The notes under the pieces are model-generated. The model searched no databases and was not told the origin of the DNA. It saw nothing but the letters and a program-made list of their open reading frames with translations. A program made the position numbers and the translations under genes. Source: an uncultured Lachnospiraceae bacterium (GTDB lineage Bacteria; Bacillota; Clostridia; Lachnospirales; Lachnospiraceae). From it: a stretch of 37,084 nucleotides of DNA. Where the stretch lies: positions 1 through 37,084 of the forward strand of contig CAJUAE010000006.1 in NCBI GenBank assembly GCA_910583965.1, written 5' to 3'. This document shows positions 1-7,683 of this stretch, in pieces (positions within the stretch are counted from its first letter, which is position 1; the number at the start of each line of letters is the position of its first letter).

Positions 1-161
1 AAAATTTCACACCTCCTGATTTGTATGCCCGCAAAAGCGGGCAGATGGGAGTTAGTATGTAAAATTTAATCCTGCTAAGCCAGTAAAAGATACTGCCAAG
101 AAAGGATTAAGTTTCACACAAGAAAAATACAAAAATCAGCGTTTGTGGCAGGCAGAATTAT
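1..161. other. Left-edge intergenic region with structured repeats, no clear gene
   Basis: No convincing gene lies here. On the minus strand CCTCC at 12-16 reads as an AGGAGGTG ribosome site whose start codon would lie just beyond the left edge, so a minus-strand gene probably begins outside the window, downstream of the helicase. A perfect hairpin GCCCGC/GCGGGC is at 27-42. A second dyad pairs TTAATCCT (66-73) with AGGATTAA (103-110) around an inner CAGTA (81-85) / TACTG (91-95). The plus frame is open from 56 to about 217 and its translation looks protein-like, but I find no start codon for it. Confidence 0.5.
17..55 (+). repeat. Hairpin + ATGGGAGTTAG repeat, copy 1
   Basis: The order is TGATT (17-21), a hairpin GCCCGC-AAAA-GCGGGC (27-42), then ATGGGAGTTAG (45-55). 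The same order recurs at 18707-18744 before fliE, where the hairpin is built from different bases that still pair (G-U wobbles replace G-C). Conserved pairing with changed bases suggests an RNA or dispersed repeat element. The functional strand is uncertain, and I cannot name a family. Confidence 0.55.
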
Positions 162-177
162 TTAAGATAATTCTGCC
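151..177 (-). terminator. Hairpin overlapping the helicase stop codon
   Basis: GGCAGAATTAT (151-161) and ATAATTCTGCC (167-177) form an 11-bp perfect stem with a 5-base loop. The helicase stop codon (162-164) lies in the loop. On the plus strand the stem is followed by a short T run (181-185), so it may also stop transcription coming from the left. On the minus strand the U tract is weak. Confidence 0.5.
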
Positions 178-1700
178 AACTTTTTCATACAAATCCAATA
201 ATTTTTCTGACGTTTAGACGCTGTATTTTGAATATGTTGTTCAATGATAATTTTTTCTGCCATCCAGTCGGTTTTGACAGATCCAAGCATCAGACATTGT
301 TTGGCTTCTTGGATTTTTTCTGTTGAAAGTCCTGCATCGTACATCTGTTTGATAAGTGCTGCTGCCTTTTTATCATAGAGAACATTCAAAAAAGCGTTGT
401 TTTCTGGCTGGTAGCTCAGTTCAAAAATACGAGCTGGTCCTGAATCTGGGAGAAAACAGAAGTCTTCTGAGGAGTCTGTAACATGCAGGTAATATAAAAG
501 TGCCTGTTCTTTTCCTTCTTTTTTCCGAATAATTCGTCCAAGGCGCTGAATCCTCTGACGCTGGACAGATGTTCCAGATAAGATAATGCCAACTGCTGCG
601 TCTGGAATGTCAACGCCTTCATCAATGGCTTTACATGCAATTAAAATACGGATATCGCCCAGACGGAATCGTTCTAAGGCGTTTTTATTTGCCTGTGGTC
701 CCATTTTTGAATGGTAGCGTCCTATTTTTCCAGGATATTGATTTTCTAGGAGTTTATACAATGTTTCGGCTTGCAGAATGCGCTCGCTAAAGATTAGAAT
801 TTTTTGCTGGATACCTAGAAGTCTAATTAAATCCTGTGCGCAGTCAAGGCGCTGTGAAGCCATACAGACAAGTCCTTTTCTAAGGAAGGTTAGGCTCATA
901 TATTGACGAGCGATATTGGCAAGTTGTTTATCTTTGCCACTAGAAAGAATGCGAAGAAATTCAAAACATTCTTTCTGGTCAAGCGACCTAAGAGATGGAC
1001 AGTGGGAAAGTAATTGGGCGTTTAGGATTAACATGCGTTCAGTCAGTTCTTCATATGCGGCGGATTCTTCTGGCTGGAAGGAAAGTCCAATATGAAAAAT
1101 ATCGTAAGGGCAGATAGTGTGGCGCGCGGTTGCTGCTGTTATTCCGTAGGTGTAAATTTTGCGACCAAGTGCTGCTGCAAGTTGTCGCCCCGCATGACCA
1201 GAAGGTAAGGTGGCAGATAGTCCAAGTGAGAAAAAATGGTCTCGGTAGGATTGCATATGTGGTATAAATTCAAAAATAAGTTGATTTTGTTCGCTGATAT
1301 AATGATGACATTCGTCTGCAATAAGTAGAACTGCTTTTCCGCCGCGCAATTCTGATAAAATTTGACGTGCAAGTTCATAGCGTGCAGAGTTGATGATATA
1401 GATTGTATACTGACAATCTACGAGTGGTTTGTGACCACCTCCGCGCAGACCGATAAAATTTTTGGGGGGATCACCATAATAAGCTTTTATAGCGTGATAC
1501 CACTGATACATAAGAGTTCGCGTTGGGACGACAATCTTGGTGCGCAGATCCAGATTGAGTGTTTTGGCTAGACGATCCGCGGCGTTCAATGCTAGAAATG
1601 TTTTTCCAGATCCAGTTACAGCTTGTACCATTCCGTGGCTATTGTTGGCAAACCAGCGTTTTAGACAGTCTTCCTGCCACGAATATAATTTTTTTTCCAT
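162..1700 (-). CDS. DEAD/DEAH-box (superfamily 2) helicase, candidate defence or stress gene
   Basis: This 512-aa protein is a two-domain SF2 helicase. Visible motifs are Walker A TGSGKT (29-34), Walker B DECH (128-131), SAT (161-163) and a C-terminal RecA domain with motif VI QRIQRLGRIIR (381-391). The layout resembles XPB/Rad25-like helicases that sit in restriction and phage-defence loci. The reading frame extends to a TTG at 1739, but the ATG at 1700 is preceded by AAAGGA at good spacing, so I start there. It is divergent from a three-gene operon with two BrxD-like ATPases, and both promoters carry the same 11-bp sequence, which suggests joint function. ATP-dependent DNA or RNA unwinding is family knowledge; the biological role is inferred. 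Confidence 0.88.
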   Translation of the reverse strand: MEKKLYSWQEDCLKRWFANNSHGMVQAVTGSGKTFLALNAADRLAKTLNLDLRTKIVVPTRTLMYQWYHAIKAYYGDPPKNFIGLRGGGHKPLVDCQYTIYIINSARYELARQILSELRGGKAVLLIADECHHYISEQNQLIFEFIPHMQSYRDHFFSLGLSATLPSGHAGRQLAAALGRKIYTYGITAATARHTICPYDIFHIGLSFQPEESAAYEELTERMLILNAQLLSHCPSLRSLDQKECFEFLRILSSGKDKQLANIARQYMSLTFLRKGLVCMASQRLDCAQDLIRLLGIQQKILIFSERILQAETLYKLLENQYPGKIGRYHSKMGPQANKNALERFRLGDIRILIACKAIDEGVDIPDAAVGIILSGTSVQRQRIQRLGRIIRKKEGKEQALLYYLHVTDSSEDFCFLPDSGPARIFELSYQPENNAFLNVLYDKKAAALIKQMYDAGLSTEKIQEAKQCLMLGSVKTDWMAEKIIIEQHIQNTASKRQKNYWICMKKLAELS

Positions 1701-1727
1701 AGTTGTGTTCCTTTGTAATTTTTGAAC

Positions 1728-1738
1728 AGTTCCTAACA
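1728..1738. promoter_or_regulatory. Shared 11-bp site AGTTCCTAACA, helicase side
   Basis: AGTTCCTAACA occurs here and again at 1832-1842. Here it lies about 15-25 bases downstream of the predicted helicase transcription start, between promoter and ribosome site. It overlaps a small palindrome, GAACAGTTC (1724-1732). The identical sequence near both divergent start points suggests one regulator controls both directions. Confidence 0.5.
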
Positions 1739-1760
1739 ATCATATAAAAAGTTAAATTTT

Positions 1761-1788
1761 ATTATATCAAAATTTGTCCTTATTTCAA
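1761..1788 (-). promoter_or_regulatory. SigA-type promoter of the helicase gene
   Basis: Read on the minus strand: TTGAAA (1783-1788), a 16-bp spacer, and TATAAT (1761-1766) with an extended -10 (TGATATAAT). This is a near-consensus vegetative promoter, with transcription starting near 1754. Confidence 0.65.
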
Positions 1789-1796
1789 ACAAAATA

Positions 1797-1825
1797 TTGA
1801 AAATTGATATTGTATCAGATATACT
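1797..1825 (+). promoter_or_regulatory. SigA-type promoter of the three-gene ATPase operon
   Basis: TTGAAA (1797-1802), a 17-bp spacer and TATACT (1820-1825) place the transcription start near 1832, at the edge of the inverted repeat 1833-1853. Confidence 0.65.
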
Positions 1826-1831
1826 TTGTAT

Positions 1832-1853
1832 AGTTCCTAACATAAATAGGAAA
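1832..1853. promoter_or_regulatory. Operator-like inverted repeat with the shared 11-bp site
   Basis: TTCCTA (1834-1839) and TAGGAA (1847-1852) form a perfect inverted repeat with 7 bases between the arms. Its left arm is part of AGTTCCTAACA (1832-1842), identical to 1728-1738. It sits at the predicted start of transcription, a typical repressor position. No regulator gene is visible nearby. Confidence 0.55.
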
Positions 1854-1878
1854 CAAAATATATAGATAAGGAGAAAAA

Positions 1879-2646
1879 ATGAATTACGAAAATTTTTATC
1901 AAGATCTACAGCCACAGGAGAAAAATGTTAAAGATGGCTTGGCTTCATTGCAAAAGTTGTTTAAGGTTATTGTGCGTGAGATTGATGGAGGAGATATCAA
2001 GAGTCTTATTAGAGATTTAGAGGCGATGGCCCAGACAACTTCTATTGTATCAGAATCCATTAATGCCATGAAGGCAACAGCAGATGGTTTTGATGCAAAA
2101 ACGTATTTTGAGAGTGGAGAATTTGCAGAACAGATGCTTGCAGCGTGCGCAGAAAAAGGTGTAGATGTCCGTGGGGAAACACCAGTTTACGAAATGTTTC
2201 CGTATCGTGTGAAATTGGATATTGAGAATCAGGATTTGTACTTGGACCGCAAAAAAGTGCAGTGTATGCGGCCGAATAGTTTTGTGGATACAGTAAAAAA
2301 CAGTCAAGAGAAATTAAACAAGGCGTCTTTTAATGCGTTGGCGTTTGCAAGTGAACTGTCTGATATCTATGACCTTGCAGTTTTAAAATTAAAAAAACAG
2401 TTGGATGCAGATATTTATCTGACAAATCTCTATAAGTTTTTGGCACCTATGAGTCGCTTTCGGAAGGATTATGACCAGCAAAATTTTGCCTTTGACTTGG
2501 CGCGGCTTTACATTTCGGGGATAGAGCAAACAAAGACTGGCAGAAAATTTCAGTTTGGACCGAGCAGAGAAGTTGGAAAGGGAATCCGTATTCTCGATCA
2601 GACAGGAAAGGAACAATTTCTTGCGACGATACGTTTTTTTAGATAG
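1879..2646 (+). CDS. Unrecognised 255-aa protein, first gene of the ATPase operon
   Basis: I do not recognise this protein. It is soluble, with no signal peptide or membrane segment. The first 60 residues look helical, a middle part (about 75-125) contains a Tyr/Lys-rich stretch around QDLYLDRKKVQC, and the C-terminal third is again largely helical, ending in Phe-Arg. The ATG at 1879 follows AAGGAG (1868-1873) with 5 bases between. A promoter and an inverted-repeat operator lie just upstream, and the next ATPase gene starts 19 bases after its stop. Its constant company with two BrxD-like ATPases and a helicase would make it an adaptor or effector-type subunit, but that is inference. Confidence 0.8.
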   Translation: MNYENFYQDLQPQEKNVKDGLASLQKLFKVIVREIDGGDIKSLIRDLEAMAQTTSIVSESINAMKATADGFDAKTYFESGEFAEQMLAACAEKGVDVRGETPVYEMFPYRVKLDIENQDLYLDRKKVQCMRPNSFVDTVKNSQEKLNKASFNALAFASELSDIYDLAVLKLKKQLDADIYLTNLYKFLAPMSRFRKDYDQQNFAFDLARLYISGIEQTKTGRKFQFGPSREVGKGIRILDQTGKEQFLATIRFFR

Positions 2647-2665
2647 ACAGTGAGGAGGGCAAATT

Positions 2666-3886
2666 ATGACAGGCGAGCTTAATGCGCTTTCAGCTTTAGA
2701 TGAAGTGTCCAGTGTTTTGGAATTGACTGAGGAAGATTTTACACCAATGTCCAAATGTGGCATTGAATTTTTAAGCGATTTTTGGCAGGAGAAATATCTT
2801 CAGGAATATATAAAAAATGGCGGTAGCAAGATTAAGTTTGTGACGGGGCGTCAGGGCAGTGGAAAAACGTATTTTTTACAATTGATGACAATGATTGCCA
2901 AGACAGAAAATTACAAGACAGCACAGTTTTCGGCAAAAGAAATTTGGTTGCATGATTTCAAGGATATTTATGTGGAAATTCTTGAACAGTGTGATATTAT
3001 GGACTGTTTGGAGGCGGTCAGCCACTATTTAATTCAAGAGATGGGATTTTCTTATCAAGATATTCCAGAAGGAATGCGATTTATTGATTATTTATCCCAG
3101 AATGGTTCAGGAGATGCAATTACTAAGAGGGAAATTCGCACATTACTTCGTAATATTTTTTTGGATAATCCTTTGATGGACAATAATTTTGCCCTTGCAT
3201 GTAGTATGCTTACAGGAAGCATTTTGGGATATCCTGTTTTGGAGGAACAAAATAAAGAGTTGTTGCTTTCGTGGTTAAAGGGAGATCGTTCGATTAAACT
3301 TTCGCAGCTTCGGGCACTGGACTTTTATCCGAGTCGCATCACAAAATATAATGCGAGACATATGCTGCGTTCTTTGGCGGAGCTGATTCGTATGGGTGGA
3401 TATTCTGGCTTGTTTGTCACTGTGGATGACATGGAGATTCTCACCAGCCGCTCTAGTCTGGAGTTAGTGCACTATACAAAAGTGAAACGAGAGGATACTT
3501 ATGAAAGTATTCGACAGTTAATTGACGACATTGACAGTATGCATCACATTATGTTTGTGTATGCCTTTGATCGGGAACTATTCGACAATGAAAATGCTGG
3601 CGTGAAATCTTATCAGGCATTATGGATGCGCATTCAGAATGAGATTGTTGGCGAGCGTTTTAATCGGTTTTCTGATATGGTTGATATGGACCGTTTAGCA
3701 ATACAGGAATATACGTCAGATATAATTATTGCGCTCGCTAAGAGCATGGCGAAGGAAGACAACACTGCTATAAGAATGTTAGAACCAGAAGATGCAGTGG
3801 AGATTGTAGAGCGTGCACGCACAGGGGCAGTGGGGATTCCACAGATGATTATAAACGCAATGCAGGAGGTGAGTGCAGATGTATGA
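2666..3886 (+). CDS. P-loop ATPase, probably BrxD/DUF2791-like
   Basis: This 406-aa protein carries a clear Walker A, GRQGSGKT (61-68), and a hydrophobic strand ending in VDD (253-255) as a likely Walker B. The overall plan, a short N-terminal lead, the P-loop near residue 60, a long helical insert, then the Walker B near 250, matches its downstream neighbour, so the two are probably diverged relatives of the BREX ATP-binding (BrxD/DUF2791) group. The ATG follows GAGGAGGG at good spacing. The end overlaps the next gene by 8 bases and contains that gene's ribosome site, so the two are probably translationally coupled. A heteromeric ATPase is a reasonable inference. The family is less certain here than in the neighbour. 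Confidence 0.82.
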   Translation: MTGELNALSALDEVSSVLELTEEDFTPMSKCGIEFLSDFWQEKYLQEYIKNGGSKIKFVTGRQGSGKTYFLQLMTMIAKTENYKTAQFSAKEIWLHDFKDIYVEILEQCDIMDCLEAVSHYLIQEMGFSYQDIPEGMRFIDYLSQNGSGDAITKREIRTLLRNIFLDNPLMDNNFALACSMLTGSILGYPVLEEQNKELLLSWLKGDRSIKLSQLRALDFYPSRITKYNARHMLRSLAELIRMGGYSGLFVTVDDMEILTSRSSLELVHYTKVKREDTYESIRQLIDDIDSMHHIMFVYAFDRELFDNENAGVKSYQALWMRIQNEIVGERFNRFSDMVDMDRLAIQEYTSDIIIALAKSMAKEDNTAIRMLEPEDAVEIVERARTGAVGIPQMIINAMQEVSADV

Positions 3887-5069
3887 TGTGGAAGCAAGAC
3901 ATATGATTGAGGCGTTGCGGTCGGGGGTTCCTTCTCGTGCTGTAGGCCAATATTTCTCTGAGGCGCGTCCTAAAATTATGAAAGAAATCTCAGAGCGTCT
4001 CGACCAAGTATGTGAACAGGGAAAATCAAGCGGAATGGTTATTTGCGGAAAGTATGGGGAAGGAAAAACACATCTTTTAAACACTGTTTTTCATCTTGCG
4101 CATTCCAATAATATGGTCGTTTCCTATCTGTCGTTAAATAAGGAAACACCAATGGATAAGCTGTATTTGGTATATCAGAAATTGATACAAAACACGTATC
4201 TGCCTATGCGAGAACAGTCAGGATTTCTGCATGAACTTGATGGTGTATCTGCCAATACACCCATAGCAAATGAGATGCTTCTCTATGCGTTAAAGCATTT
4301 AAAAACAGATAAGCTGTATTATTTGTTTCGTTCTTATCTCAACACAGAAGACCCAGACGAAAAGTTTCTGTTACAGGCAGATTTAGAGGGGGATTTTGTT
4401 GCAAATGCATCATTAAAAAAGATTTATCGGCGCATTTTTAACCAGCCAGTCAAATACAATGAGACGTTTTCTAAGACAAAGCATTGTGGGGATTATCTTT
4501 CTTTTATGAGTCATTTGTTTACGCAGATGAAATATCATGGATGGGTGATTTTGATTGATGAGACAGAACTTATGGGACGGTTGGGCAAAAAAGCGCGTTT
4601 GAATGCCTATCGCAATATGGCGCAATTTTTGCTGCCAGAGTTATGTCCAGAGAACACATTTAGTATCTTTGCGCTCAGCGCTTCCTATGTGGAAGATGTT
4701 ATTGATGGCAAACATGAGTATGAAAATCTTGCGGAAATTTATCCAGAGGAACAAGAACCTGCCAAGACAGTTTTGGATTTGCTGGTGCGAGCACCACAAT
4801 TAGTGCCGTTGACAAAAGAAGAAATCAACGAAGTATTATGCAAAATACAAGATTTTCATGGAAAAGCTTATGGATGGACGCCAAATTTGTCTGCTGCTGC
4901 ACTAGCAGCATCTACACAGGCTGGCGGCTATCTACTACGCACAAAAATTCGTGCGGCAATTGAGTTTTTAGACCAGCTATATCAGTATGGAAAAGCAGGA
5001 AATACAACAATTAATGAGCTTGGAGAAGAAACTTTCGAGGAGGATGTGCCAATAATTGATGATTTTTAA
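3879..5069 (+). CDS. BREX-type ATP-binding protein (BrxD/DUF2791-like P-loop ATPase)
   Basis: This 396-aa protein begins with the family hallmark IEALRSGVPSRAV (10-22), followed by Walker A GKYGEGKTH (57-65) and Walker B ILIDETE (224-230). These are typical of DUF2791/BrxD ATPases from BREX and related defence loci. A GTG at 3873 is in frame, but AGGAGGTG (3864-3871) is spaced for the ATG at 3879. It overlaps the preceding ATPase gene by 8 bases. No PglX methylase, PglZ phosphatase or BrxC gene is present in the window, so this is not a standard BREX system. A terminator hairpin follows about 90 bases downstream. Confidence 0.88.
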   Translation: MYDVEARHMIEALRSGVPSRAVGQYFSEARPKIMKEISERLDQVCEQGKSSGMVICGKYGEGKTHLLNTVFHLAHSNNMVVSYLSLNKETPMDKLYLVYQKLIQNTYLPMREQSGFLHELDGVSANTPIANEMLLYALKHLKTDKLYYLFRSYLNTEDPDEKFLLQADLEGDFVANASLKKIYRRIFNQPVKYNETFSKTKHCGDYLSFMSHLFTQMKYHGWVILIDETELMGRLGKKARLNAYRNMAQFLLPELCPENTFSIFALSASYVEDVIDGKHEYENLAEIYPEEQEPAKTVLDLLVRAPQLVPLTKEEINEVLCKIQDFHGKAYGWTPNLSAAALAASTQAGGYLLRTKIRAAIEFLDQLYQYGKAGNTTINELGEETFEEDVPIIDDF

Positions 5070-5157
5070 ACGGTGTGATATGGCAGGGCAGTTTTTTATC
5101 ACAATGGAAGGTAATTTTAAAAATATATCTGGCTAACATAGAAAATTTAAAAGTTGG

Positions 5158-5205
5158 GATATCTCATGCCAAGGAGGCGACTGCTTCGGTGTGAGATATT
5201 TTTTT
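5158..5205 (+). terminator. Rho-independent terminator after the ATPase operon
   Basis: GATATCTCA (5158-5166) can pair with TGAGATAT (5192-5199), followed directly by a run of seven T (5199-5205). The 25-base loop holds a second possible small stem. A separate weaker dyad GTGATA (5075-5080) / TATCAC (5097-5102) lies just after the operon stop codon. Confidence 0.75.
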
Positions 5206-5227
5206 GATAGCAATCTCTTGTTAACTA

Positions 5228-5236
5228 TGGTATGAT
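5228..5236 (+). promoter_or_regulatory. Extended -10 promoter, probably for the EamA gene
   Basis: TGGTATGAT (5228-5236) is an extended -10 box with no good -35. It lies inside an inverted repeat GTTAA (5220-5224) / TTAAC (5236-5240), which may be a regulator site. An imperfect hairpin follows in the leader (about 5269-5302). Confidence 0.4.
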
Positions 5237-5348
5237 TAACAGGTTAGTTATCTCAGCCGGAAAAAACTTCTGCGTGTGTTAACGCTATCAGAAAAGTTGT
5301 TGAAAGACACGTATTAAATGAAAGATGATATAAGGAGTACGAAAGATT

Positions 5349-6245
5349 ATGAATAAGTTTGTCGTTCGACAGTCTTTAATTTTATTTATGGCAGCTACAG
5401 TATGGGGAGTTGCATTTGTTGCGCAGAGTGTAGGAATGGATTATGTGGGACCCTACACTTTTATTGCAGTGCGAAATATAGTTGCGCTGGCAGTTCTTAT
5501 ACCATGTGCTATATTTATGAATAAGGGGCGTAAAAAAAGGGATACAGAGGCGTGTCATCAAAAGGAAAATAAAAAAGCATTGGTGATTGGTGGTATCTGT
5601 TGCGGTATTTGTCTTTTTACTGCGAGCACATTACAGCAGTTTGGTGTAAAATATACAACCGTAGGAAAAGCAGGATTTATCACAGCAATGTATCTTGTGC
5701 TTGTGCCCGTTTTTGGAATATTTCTCAAAAAGAAAACAGGGTTAAAAGTGTGGATTGCAGTCGCACTTGCGTCGCTGGGACTCTATTTATTGTGTATTAC
5801 AAAAGGAGATTTTCAGTTGCAGAAGGGTGATATCTATATGTTGGGATGTGCTGCTGTTTTTGCAGTACATATTCTGGTTGTGGATCACTTCTCACCGCTG
5901 GTAGATGGTGTGAAGCTCTCTTGTGTGCAGACGTTTACGAATGTGGTGCTTGGGGGGATTATGATGCTATTATTGGAACAGCCACACTTGTCAGATATTT
6001 TTGCAGCATGGCTCCCAATCGTATATGCAGGAGCACTTTCGAGCGGAGTTGGCTATACATTCCAAATTATTGGACAAAAAGGTATGAATCCTACTGCCGC
6101 CTGTCTGATTTTAAGTCTGGAATCTGTAATTTCTGTGTTGGCTGGATGGCTGTTGCTTCATCAAACACTTACTACAAGAGAATTGTTAGGTTGTGTACTT
6201 GCATTTGCTGCGATTATATTGGTTCAGCTGCCAGAAAGGAAATAA
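5349..6245 (+). CDS. EamA/DMT-family membrane transporter
   Basis: This 298-aa protein has about ten hydrophobic segments arranged as two five-helix EamA halves, the size and layout of drug/metabolite-transporter superfamily carriers. The second half ends with the typical segment CLILSLESVISVLAGWLLL. Members export amino acids, nucleotides or other metabolites across the cytoplasmic membrane; the substrate cannot be read from sequence. ATAAGGAG precedes the ATG at good spacing. The gene stands alone between a terminator and the promoter of the chemoreceptor gene. Confidence 0.9.
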   Translation: MNKFVVRQSLILFMAATVWGVAFVAQSVGMDYVGPYTFIAVRNIVALAVLIPCAIFMNKGRKKRDTEACHQKENKKALVIGGICCGICLFTASTLQQFGVKYTTVGKAGFITAMYLVLVPVFGIFLKKKTGLKVWIAVALASLGLYLLCITKGDFQLQKGDIYMLGCAAVFAVHILVVDHFSPLVDGVKLSCVQTFTNVVLGGIMMLLLEQPHLSDIFAAWLPIVYAGALSSGVGYTFQIIGQKGMNPTAACLILSLESVISVLAGWLLLHQTLTTRELLGCVLAFAAIILVQLPERK

Positions 6246-6246
6246 C

Positions 6247-6275
6247 TTGAAATTAAAGAAAAAATAAATTATACT
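6247..6275 (+). promoter_or_regulatory. SigA-type promoter of the chemoreceptor gene
   Basis: TTGAAA (6247-6252), a 17-bp spacer and TATACT (6270-6275) lie immediately after the EamA stop codon. A SigD-type match, common for chemotaxis genes, was looked for and is poor here. Confidence 0.6.
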
Positions 6276-6312
6276 CGTATTATAGGAATTTGTAATAGGG
6301 GGAATCATACAT

Positions 6313-7659
6313 ATGGAAAATAAAAAATACAGAAAAGTCTCTATTATAGTGACAATCAGTGTTTTGATGTTTGTTGTACTTACAATTGCTTTTACGATTA
6401 ATAATGTAGTAGCATGTAAAATGATGGAGAAAGAAGTGTTGAAGGTTTCTGGTATTTCGATGGCAGAAGCAAGAGCGGAAATAATGGGGACTGTTAAAAC
6501 AGCAACAATGGTAAGTATTACTGTAGGAATTATTTCATTGGTTATCTTGGCTGTTTTTATGGAATTTTTGCTGGTGAAGCCACTCAAAAAAACAGTGTCA
6601 GAAATTCACAGGATTGCGCGCTATGATTTGACAGAAGGACAGATGGCAGACATTCGTGCTATGTATACAAGGACAGATGAGATTGGAAGTATTAGCAGAA
6701 ATATTATTTTAATGTATGATAATTTGCGGGACATTGTGAAACAAATTGATCAGACGGCAGGTGCGCTGTCAGAAAATGCAGGTGCGTTGGCAGAACACAC
6801 AACACAGATTAAACATTCATCGGATGAGATTAGCGCAACAATGAATGACCTTAGCAGAGCAGCAATGTCGCAGGCAGGCGAAGCGACTACCAGCACCAAT
6901 GAAGTTGCAAAGTTAGATGCGCTAATAGTACAAAATATTAGTGATACTGAGAATCTCAAAAATAATGCCAGAGAGATGGACCAAGTAAAAAATAATGGGC
7001 TTACTGCAATAAGAGATTTGATGGACAAGACAGGAAAAAGTCGGGAAAGCATTGTAAGTGTGCGGATGGCAATGCAACAGAATAATGAACAGGCCCAGAA
7101 AATTGAGGCGACAAGTCAGAAGATTAATGGCATTGCAGACCAGACGAATCTGCTTTCTTTAAATGCAGCGATAGAAGCGGCAAGAGCAGGCGAGGCAGGG
7201 AGAGGCTTTGCTGTTGTGGCGGAGGAGATTCGAGGACTTGCTGAAGAAACAAACAGTCTGACAAACGAAATCGGTACAATTATTCAAGAACTTTTGGAGA
7301 AAACTGCAGATGCAACTAAAAATATGGAAAATATGGAGCAGATTTTTCAAGAGCAGGAAAAAAGTGTAGATGATACCAAAGAGAATTTTGTGCAAATTGA
7401 GCAGTGCCTTGAGAGTGTACAGTCAAGTGTTATCACGCTTTATGAGTCCAGTATGAACATGACAGGAAGCAAGCAAGTGATTGTGGAAATGATTGATGGG
7501 ATATCGGCGACTTCCGAGGAGAATGCGGCGGGCAGTGAAGAAGTATTGGCATCTGTGGAAACACAGAACAATGTTATTACAAATATTACAAGTATGGCTC
7601 AAAATTTGTCTGTGTTGGCAGGAGAATTGGCAGAGCAAGCACACAAGTTTTCATATTAA
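6313..7659 (+). CDS. Methyl-accepting chemotaxis protein with minimal extracellular part
   Basis: This 448-aa receptor has a membrane segment near 9-31, only about 25 residues outside, a second membrane segment near 57-80, a HAMP linker (VKPLKKTVSEIHRIA) and a long cytoplasmic coiled-coil signalling domain. The kinase-contact tip is clear (INGIADQTNLLSLNAAIEAA, then GRGFAVVAEEIRGLAEE). It would signal to CheA/CheW, and it lies in a genome with the flagellar cluster found further right. The lack of an extracellular sensor domain means it must sense intracellular or membrane signals, or work with a partner. A GGGGG ribosome site precedes the ATG. The M18 peptidase gene follows after 24 bases without a terminator. 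Confidence 0.93.
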   Translation: MENKKYRKVSIIVTISVLMFVVLTIAFTINNVVACKMMEKEVLKVSGISMAEARAEIMGTVKTATMVSITVGIISLVILAVFMEFLLVKPLKKTVSEIHRIARYDLTEGQMADIRAMYTRTDEIGSISRNIILMYDNLRDIVKQIDQTAGALSENAGALAEHTTQIKHSSDEISATMNDLSRAAMSQAGEATTSTNEVAKLDALIVQNISDTENLKNNAREMDQVKNNGLTAIRDLMDKTGKSRESIVSVRMAMQQNNEQAQKIEATSQKINGIADQTNLLSLNAAIEAARAGEAGRGFAVVAEEIRGLAEETNSLTNEIGTIIQELLEKTADATKNMENMEQIFQEQEKSVDDTKENFVQIEQCLESVQSSVITLYESSMNMTGSKQVIVEMIDGISATSEENAAGSEEVLASVETQNNVITNITSMAQNLSVLAGELAEQAHKFSY

Positions 7660-7683
7660 AACAGTGAGGAAGGTATATAGGAA

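Noticed and set aside
162..5069. A complete BREX system
   Set aside because: Only BrxD-like ATPases and a helicase are present. No PglX methylase, PglZ phosphatase, BrxC or BrxA/B genes are seen.
5158..5205. Riboswitch before the EamA gene
   Set aside because: The structure is a plain terminator and no conserved riboswitch core could be recognised.
6254..6285. SigD promoter for the chemoreceptor gene
   Set aside because: TAAA is present but the -10 region does not fit GCCGATAT; a good SigA promoter is present instead.
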